In this document: positions 56,934-64,000 of the stretch, piece after piece
Position numbering within the stretch: the stretch's first letter is position 1
Layout: each line of letters starts with the position of its first letter
Origin: Sipunculus nudus
Lineage: Eukaryota > Annelida > Sipuncula > Golfingiida > Sipunculidae
NCBI GenBank assembly: GCA_026874595.1
Contig: CM049313.1
Span: 10,599,508-10,663,507 of the forward strand
Direction of reading: 5' to 3'
Length of the DNA: 64,000 nt
Position numbers and translations under genes: made by a program
Notes under the pieces: generated by a model
Told to the model about the DNA's origin: nothing
Seen by the model: the letters and a program-made list of their open reading frames with translations, nothing else
Databases searched by the model: none

Positions 56934-57359
56934 GTCATCACTAGGTTTAGTCATTTAGACGTGTTAAGGGGCTAAAGGATAATCGACATAAGGCGAAGTT
57001 CAGTAGCCTGCCGCGACCTTTCTAGCTTAGTGTTTATCACGTTTAGCTGTCAGACTGGCAGTATAATATAAATGACAGACCGTTCGGCCATGTTGTAATT
57101 TTAACTTAAGTTTCTGTGGTTTTCTATTATCTGTGGGAAAAATCATACATTGGAGAACGTTTGCAAGCTTGTAAATCTAAAATATTTACGAGCAGTGATT
57201 TGAACCTGCATTTTTGGCAATATTTGTTCCTCAAAATTTAAAAAAAATGAACTGCCACACATAAAGTAGGTAGGTAGATAAATTAAGGAGAGTGAAGCTG
57301 AAGAAGTTGTGTTTGTGTTAAGTATCATAGAGTAAAATATACTATAGTACGTATAAGAA

Positions 57360-57530
57360 AAGGCCCTATGAAGCTTGGAATATTGAATTGCCCTAGTTTG
57401 CATGAAAAATGACCCTGAGCGGCTGAAATATTGATTTGCTGTAAATGGCATGAGGAATGGCCCTGAGTTGCTGGAAATAGGGAACTGCTGTAGTTCAATG
57501 GCATGAAAATGCCCTTAGCGCTCGAAAGTT
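57360..57530. repeat. Short tandem repeat, ~50-bp unit
   Basis: About three units sharing ggaatattgaattgccctag / gaaatattgatttgctgtaa / ggaaatagggaactgctgta and ggcatgaaaaatg, aatggccctgag. Confidence 0.65.
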
Positions 57531-57951
57531 TCAAACATGTGGCGACATAAGGCGAACCTGTATAATAGTAGCCGCTGCGATAGTTTGAAAACATTCTAAT
57601 AGCGCTCAAACCAGGACTGACTGTATAACTAAAAAAATACGAAAAACTGTGCCCAAACAGTGTGTAAAAAATGACACAAGTGCGGTGTCAAATGACCGGC
57701 CCGGAGGCAGTCCTATATTGTGAGAAAATGTGCTAAAGTATTGTACTTATTGACACAGGTATGTGCCACTATTGTTTTGATGTACATGAAATGTAGAAAA
57801 TGTTACTTTGAGTGTATCTGTTAATAGTAAAGGGCCAGGTCAGTCAGCATGAACTAAATGTATAGAGATAGAGCAGTGTGTGTGCTAATTAAGTTAATGT
57901 AAAAGATAAAGTTTAATGGTTGTTATATCAAGTAAGCGTTGATATATGTGT

Positions 57952-57956
<5 letters not shown>

Positions 57957-57998
<42 letters not shown>
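57957..57998. repeat. (TA)n microsatellite
   Basis: About 21 TA dinucleotides. Confidence 0.9.
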
Positions 57999-58003
<5 letters not shown>

Positions 58004-60925
58004 TAAGGCTCTATAAATCCTATTTTTCGCAATACAGAACTTTATAATTGTTTTGTTAAAAAGGGGACAGGCAATCGTTTATTTATTAATTATTCTGATT
58101 AAGTGCCACATATATGTATAGATAGAGTGATAAAGAGCAGACCCTTTAGTTTAAAGTTGACATAAAAAAGACAAACTGAGCCAAATATTGTTATATCAAT
58201 ATGTCCCATTATTAATCCATATAACAATCATTGAAATAAATAAATGTTAAAGTAAGCATATAATATAGTCTAAAGATAATAATATCATTTTTCATTTTTG
58301 TATATCTTTGTTAGATCTATTAGGCTGGTTTCAAGGGTTTAATATGGTGTCTGAACAAAATCTTACAATTAATAACTTTTTAAAGATGTAAGCACATAAG
58401 CCTCAAAATAATAATTAAACAGATTTATCTTTTAAAAATACACATCAAAGAAAACCACTAAGAGTGTATGCACTGAATAACTATATATATACTGACCCTG
58501 TAAAAAGTCATCAATGGGAACGTCTGTGAATGTTCTGTCATTCACTGGTAGGGGCCAAAATTAGTGACGATGTTTCATCTGATATTCAATTTGCTCACAT
58601 GTTACAGGGCCAAGCAGACAATAATTTCATTTTAACCCATAGGGGAAAGGCTTAGTAAAGACAACAATATAAAATAAAAATCTAAAATTGATACATTCCA
58701 CAGTTATTTAAAGGCTTCAGGTCATAATTTATTAGTAAACAAATAGCATTTAATGTTAAAACAAATAAAACCACTAATTTCTCATTTTAAAATGAATTTA
58801 ATCTACAGATTAAAAGCAACGCCAACATCCAATTCACAGTTGAAAACAGTAGTGGTACCAAATCTGGTAGTACGAGTCTATGATATTAAAATAAATAAAA
58901 TAATAAAAACATAAAAAAAAATATAAATACAAAAAAAGTATAACACTAGGGCTCAAATGGATGATTTTTAATTTAATACCATGTGGAAGTACAAAATTTG
59001 TTGTTTTTAGGACCGAGGACAGTATTCTTTATATTTAAATTAAATGGGTATTTTTTGTGCCGTCAATCATCTAAACTTTTAATAAACACCCTTAAGTAAT
59101 ACATAACAAACCAGACATATATAGGTGTTCTACCCTGGATAAAATATATTAAATTACCTTACCTAATTGTCTGAAATACAATTTAAATATATTTCTGTCA
59201 CTCTTTAACACCTTGGGCAACTGAAAGAGGTATTTGTAAAATTGATAAATAGCTATATTGAGAAAATCTGTCACATGTCCAGTCACATGTATATTGCACA
59301 GTAAGATAGTACAAGTCACAAGTTCAGGAATATTTGTCGAGCCTACAGACTGGTATCAGATGATGTAACAAACAACGGCCACCAGCATTTGTTACTCCCA
59401 AGCACTCATCACTAACCGGCAGTGTCCGAGATACAAACAAATACCTTCAATGGGCACTAAAGACACCCTAATTGATAACAAGTCTGATATCTACCAAACA
59501 CCTGGCCTTATGTCATGTCTCTGTTGCATAAGTACTCTGCCGTCAAAATGCTTATCAGGTGCAGTAGTTTTGTGCACCCTTCGAGTGTCAGGAAAGACTG
59601 ATAAAAATCCAGTTATCCCAGATCAGTTCAATCTTGCTGAGAAGATGTATGTTTGCTAAATGTCAAGTGTGTTTAAGGTGGCATTTACGAAAAAGGAAAC
59701 ATATTTTAATATTTGTGGATGCCATTAACCACCTTGTACACAATTTAATAATTTGAACAACATATGGCAATTAAAATTAACAGCTCATTTCTACTCCTAG
59801 TAGTACACATTGTAAACTACTGGATTTAAATATTTAATGTAAGTAATAAAATCTATTGAAACAGACATGTTAATTTAGAAATGATAAACAATATATACAT
59901 GTTAGCTTGTTACTAGTTGGTTGTCTCTCTCATAACATAAATAGTATGATCTGTCCTTCATAATTCTTCCAAATGTACTGTTGGTCTCCCTGCAAACTGA
60001 TAAAGTAATCTATTGATTCAGCTTACGGTTTAAGGGTATTTACTTTCTTCCTATTAGTATAACATGACTTGCAAACCCAATATAACGATTAATTATGAAA
60101 ACAGGTAATTATACTTTGAATTTAATTGTTTCATGCAAGTTTGCACACATTTAGGTGTACATAAACCCTGGTAATGTATTGTTATGACCTGACCGTATTC
60201 TTCATTCAACTAGTATATAATAATTGTTACATTATCCAGATCAGCAGAGCATGACAAGTTATTCAGACCTGTAAGCTCTAAGGGGTAGTCATTTAAAGAA
60301 AAAGGAAAAGAAACCACATAATTTTTAAGTCAGAGTTGATAATTATTGATATAGGGGGCCTATATTGTGATATAATTTGTGTGGAATAGATACTGCGGCG
60401 TTGTTTGCTTTCTCTGCAGGAGAAAGACGTACATGTTCTGTCTCCTGCACATACCAGTATGTTCAGCACAGCTACAAGTTACAACATGGGGGATACAGTT
60501 GATGTTGCCCAGCAGCAGTGCTCCTAACATAAATATTATAGCAATACAATAAATAAAGATCTGCCTATGGACTTGCCACCTTGCACACATATATAACAAG
60601 AGACATTTTTATATGCTTCATGCTCAGTGATTTATGAGTAAGACTGTCTCATATTTTGCGTTATGCTGACACAATGCAGCTAATTTGGACATCATACAAA
60701 TATGATGCACACCTTAATGTTTTTCTGGTGCATCCATTGCCAGTGTATGTTGTTGTCAAACAATGACTGATGTATTTATTTGAATAAACTTGCCATTCTA
60801 GAAAATTTTGGGAGGGGTTACAGATGAAGATATTACAGTTATATAAAATAAATACTGCCAGATCTGTCAGGTCCAGCACAATTGACCTTTCCGACGGCTG
60901 GCCCTAAGCCCTGCCTCCCTTAACG
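57999..60925. other. AT-rich non-coding stretch
   Basis: Only short unrelated frames (for example 59450-59659 and 60360-60599) and homopolymer runs; no domain, repeat or RNA gene recognised. Confidence 0.5.
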
Positions 60926-61030
60926 ACGGTAGTCCTAAACACCGGAATACCGCGGAATACCCCCAGAATACCACCTTAATACCACCTAAATATCACCTAA
61001 ATACCACTAATATCGTCAAAATACCCTATA
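60926..61030. repeat. Degenerate short tandem repeat (aataccacctaa type)
   Basis: Repeated units such as ggaataccgcggaatacccc, agaataccaccttaatacca and cctaaatatcacctaaatac. Confidence 0.7.
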
Positions 61031-61214
61031 ATCAAAGACTATCGAGGTTAAATGAAACGTTTAAGCCAATAATTAATCCAATAAAGGATTAGGCTAAATC
61101 GGAATTTTAAATTGTCATTAGAGTACTGGCAAACACCTTACAGACCGGCTCTATCTTTTACCGCTTGTGTAGTGGTACACTAGGTTACACCGCCATATTG
61201 CATCCCTGGCAAAC

Positions 61215-64000
61215 GCGTGGCCCCAGCCCGAGTACATACTGGAATATGAAAGAGATCGAAAAAGCACTGGCTGAATGGCGGAGGAAATTTTAATTTCCGT
61301 GCAGCCCATGTGTAGGTGCTGAAAAAGGCCTAAAATATCTGCAGGGGCTAACTTTGTTTGAGAGGCCGTCGTGGTCTGGCTGGGCCATTTAGAAGACCGA
61401 GATTTGGCCATCTATAACATATTTTTATGTTTTTCACAGAAATTAAAAGCAATATATGTGTTGTGCATGGACTTTATAATTTAAGGTTACACCGCCATAT
61501 TGCATCCCTGGCAAACGTGTGGACCTAATTGACAGGACCGGGCTAAAGGGCAGGGCAGGGTCACTAGGTGCATCTCGCGTAAAATAAAAATGGCAAGTAA
61601 AGGGACTGTATTTGAGGGATGAGCATAAATAACGACCTATTTTATAGAAAAGGTCTGGTTGTTTTAGAACGCTTAAATAGAGAGCCAGAGGTTGGCCGAC
61701 AGAGGGACCTATTTTCGTGGCCACCGCATCGGCCGGTGGCGCCACCTGGTGGCGTCGACGTGAACTGCATTATAATTCGAAATCGAGGTACACATGGTAG
61801 CATCTTCTGGCTAAAAATAGATAGAGCGGGAGACTTGCGAATTGGAACTGAAACAGGAATGACAAGAATCTCGGTCTGTATATGAGCAATATGCAGATAT
61901 GTTAAACATTACAAAGAGGGAAAATTAATGTGTCGGTATAACCTTAAGGTGGCCAGGGATATGGGTGGTGGTGGGTACATTTGGGCGTCGCCCAGCGGAC
62001 CCAGTGCACTGCATAGGCGTCGGAATTTTGCGGCAGTGCATAGGTGGTGCCTCTGGCTGTACAGAAATACAAGGGATGTCAGGAAGAATTTCTCATATTT
62101 TAGTGCAGAGGGGGAAACCTGTAAATTTCCGGTATTTTTTAGGTCAGATTTAAAAAAGGAATCGGCCGCCTGGCGGCCGTTTTTGAAACCAGAATCGCGG
62201 GAATAAGGTTGAGCCATGCGTGGCCCCAGCCCGAGTACATACTGGAATATGAAAGAGATCGAAAAAGCACTGGCTGAATGGCGGAGGAAATTTTAATTTC
62301 CGTGCAGCCCATGTGTAGGTGCTGAAAAAGGCCTAAAATATCTGCAGGGGCTAACTTTGTTTGAGAGGCCGTCGTGGTCTGGCTGGGCCATTTAGAAGAC
62401 CGAGATTTGGCCATCTATAACATATTTTTATGTTTTTCACAGAAATTAAAAGCAATATATGTGTTGTGCATGGACCTTATAATTTAAGGTTACATCGCCA
62501 TATTGCATCCCTGGCAAACGTGTGGACCTAATTGACAGGACCGGGCTAAAGGGCAGGGCCGGGGTCACAGGGTGCATCTTGCGTAAAATAAAAATGGCAA
62601 GTAAGGGGACTGTATTTGAGGGATGAGCATAAATAATGACCTATTTTATAGAAAAGGACTGGTTGTTTTAGAACGCTTAAATAGAGAGCCAGAGGTTGGC
62701 CGACAGAGGGACCTATTTTCGTGGCCACCGCATCGGCCGGTGGCGCCACCAGTCGACGTGAACTGCATTATAACTCGAAATCGAGGGACACATGGTAGCA
62801 TTTTCTGGCCAAAAATAGATAGAGCGGGAGACTTGCGACCTGGAACTGAAACAGGAATGACAAGAATCTCGGTCTGTATATAAGCAGTATGCAGATATGT
62901 TAAACATTACAAAGAGGGAAAATTAATGTGTCGGTATAACCTTAAGGTGGCCAGGGATAGGGGTGGTGGTGGGTACATTTGGGCGTCGCCTAGCGGACCC
63001 AGTGCACTGCATAGGCGTCGGAATTTTGCGGCAGTGCATAGGTGGTGCCTCTCGCTGTACAGAAATACAAGGGATGTCAGGAAGAATTTCTCATATTTAA
63101 GTGCAGAGGGGAAAAAATGTAAATTTCCGGTATTTTTTAGGTCAGATTTAAAAAAGGAATCGGCCGCCTGGCGGCCGTTTTTTAAACCAGAATCGCGGGA
63201 CTAAGGTTGAGCCATGCGTGGCCCCAGCCCGAGTACATACTGGAATATGAAAGAGATCGAAAAGCACTGGCTGAATGGCGGAGGAAATTTTAATTTCCGT
63301 GCAGCCCATGTGTAGGTGCTGAAAAAGGCCTAAAATATCTGCAGGGGCTAACTTTGTTTGAGAGGCTATCGTGTTCTCGCTGGGCAATTTACAAGGCCGA
63401 GATTTGGCCATCTATAACATATTTGTATGTTTTTCACAGAAATTGAAAGCAATATATGTGTTGTGCATGGACTTTATAATTTAAGGTGGCCAGGGGTAGG
63501 GGTGGTGGTGGGTACATTTGGGCGTCGAACAGCGGACCCAGTGCACTGCATAGGCGTCGGAATTTTGCGGCAGTGCATAGGTGGTGCCTCTGGCTGTACA
63601 GAGATACAAGGGATGTCAGGAAGAATTTCTCATATTTTAGTGCAGAGGGGAAAAAATGTAAATTTCCGGTATTTTTTAGGTCAGGTTTAAGAAAGGAATC
63701 GGCCGCCTGGCGGCCGTTTTTGAAACCAGAATCGCGGGACTAAGGTTGAGCCATGCGTGGCCCCAGCCCGAGTACATACTGGAATATGAAAGAGATCGAA
63801 AAAGCACTGGCTGAATGGCGGAGGAAATTTTAATTTCCGTGCAGCCCATGTGTAGGTGCTGAAAAAGGCCTAAAATATCTGCAGGGGCTAACTTTGTTTG
63901 AGAGGCAGTCATGGTCTGGCTGGGCCATTTAGAAGACCGAGATTTGGCCATCTTTAACATATTTTTATGTTTTTCACAGAAATTAAAAGCAATATATGTG
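61215..64000. repeat. Tandem array of ~1.0-kb monomers, open at the right edge
   Basis: Monomers start with gcgtggccccagcccgagta at 61215, 62218, 63216 and 63755, giving lengths 1003, 998, 539 and a partial fourth. The first two are almost identical; the third has more changes and a 458-base deletion. Each full monomer contains a palindrome (ggccgcctggcggcc), a GC-rich ggtggcgccacc block and several frames that stay open in all copies simply because the copies are recent. No known protein was recognised. At the left edge, 61177-61214 repeats the start of the internal block found at 61484, joined directly to the monomer start. Confidence 0.9.
63481..63488. other. Deletion junction in the third monomer
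   Basis: The third monomer jumps from tttaaggt straight to ggccaggggtagg. In the second monomer these are 458 bases apart and both are preceded by TTAAGGT (62484-62490 and 62942-62948), so the loss occurred between 7-base direct repeats. Confidence 0.85.

Noticed and set aside
59450-60879. Short frames at 59450-59659, 60360-60599 and 60661-60879
   Set aside because: Short, with no domain, no splice sites in frame and no supporting context.
61151-63960. Recurring 80-100 codon frames on both strands in the right-hand array
   Set aside because: They recur only because the monomers are recent copies; overlapping frames on both strands are kept equally well, and no domain was recognised.

Overview
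This window is animal (metazoan) nuclear DNA. It is AT-rich and contains spliced exons with GT/AG borders, many decayed transposable elements of every class and long microsatellites, with no operon-like layout. The mix points to a mollusc, most likely a bivalve: 'pearl'/Helitron-like non-autonomous elements with tandem ~145-bp cores ending in ACGG-type microsatellite, DIRS and other tyrosine-recombinase retrotransposons, and TGACCTTTGACC-bearing repeats. The phylum is an inference from repeat style; the species cannot be read here.

The main host gene is on the minus strand. It encodes a secreted protein made of EGF-like modules. Exon 1 (46373-46602) carries a signal peptide and EGF 1. Six more EGF exons follow to the left: 43596-43712, 43308-43433, 42132-42257, 40246-40362, 24712-24840 and 7220-7336. 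Every coding exon junction is phase 1, so modules can be duplicated without breaking the frame. The 7.2-kb and 40.2-kb exons lie in two copies of one duplicated segment (about 5.92-7.74 kb and 39.14-42.43 kb). The introns are filled with transposons, so the gene covers at least 39 kb. A second, weaker host-gene candidate is a small plus-strand gene at 0.95-1.86 kb.

Layout. 0-5 kb: candidate small gene, AT-rich DNA, dead non-LTR RT. 5.7-9.7 kb: SINE, left copy of the duplication with an EGF exon, Gypsy RNase H fragment, DR1-containing repeats. 10.1-14.2 kb: tandem-core repeat element holding a hAT element (8-bp target duplication) and a second tandem-core element. 14.2-22.4 kb: diverged inverted arms of about 620 bp flanking a dead DIRS element with its own inverted ends. 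22.6-24.6 kb: two pogo-like elements in opposite orientation in (TA)n, next to an EGF exon. 26.3-38.9 kb: a minus-strand tyrosine-recombinase-type retrotransposon split by a 10.1-kb L1-like LINE with a 16-bp target-site duplication; the LINE contains a 5.4-kb element with ~0.9-kb inverted arms, which contains a Helitron-like element. 39-46.6 kb: five EGF exons and, in intron 1, a 28-bp minisatellite with an E-box in most units. 46.8-57.5 kb: MITE-like element, tyrosine-recombinase fragment, second 145-bp-core element, Gypsy gag/protease remnant, inverted copy of the 10-14 kb repeat family. 61.2-64.0 kb: a tandem array of ~1.0-kb monomers running off the right edge.

No bacterial genes, CRISPR arrays or confident structural RNA genes were seen. 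Almost every long open frame is a transposon remnant or a tandem-repeat artefact.
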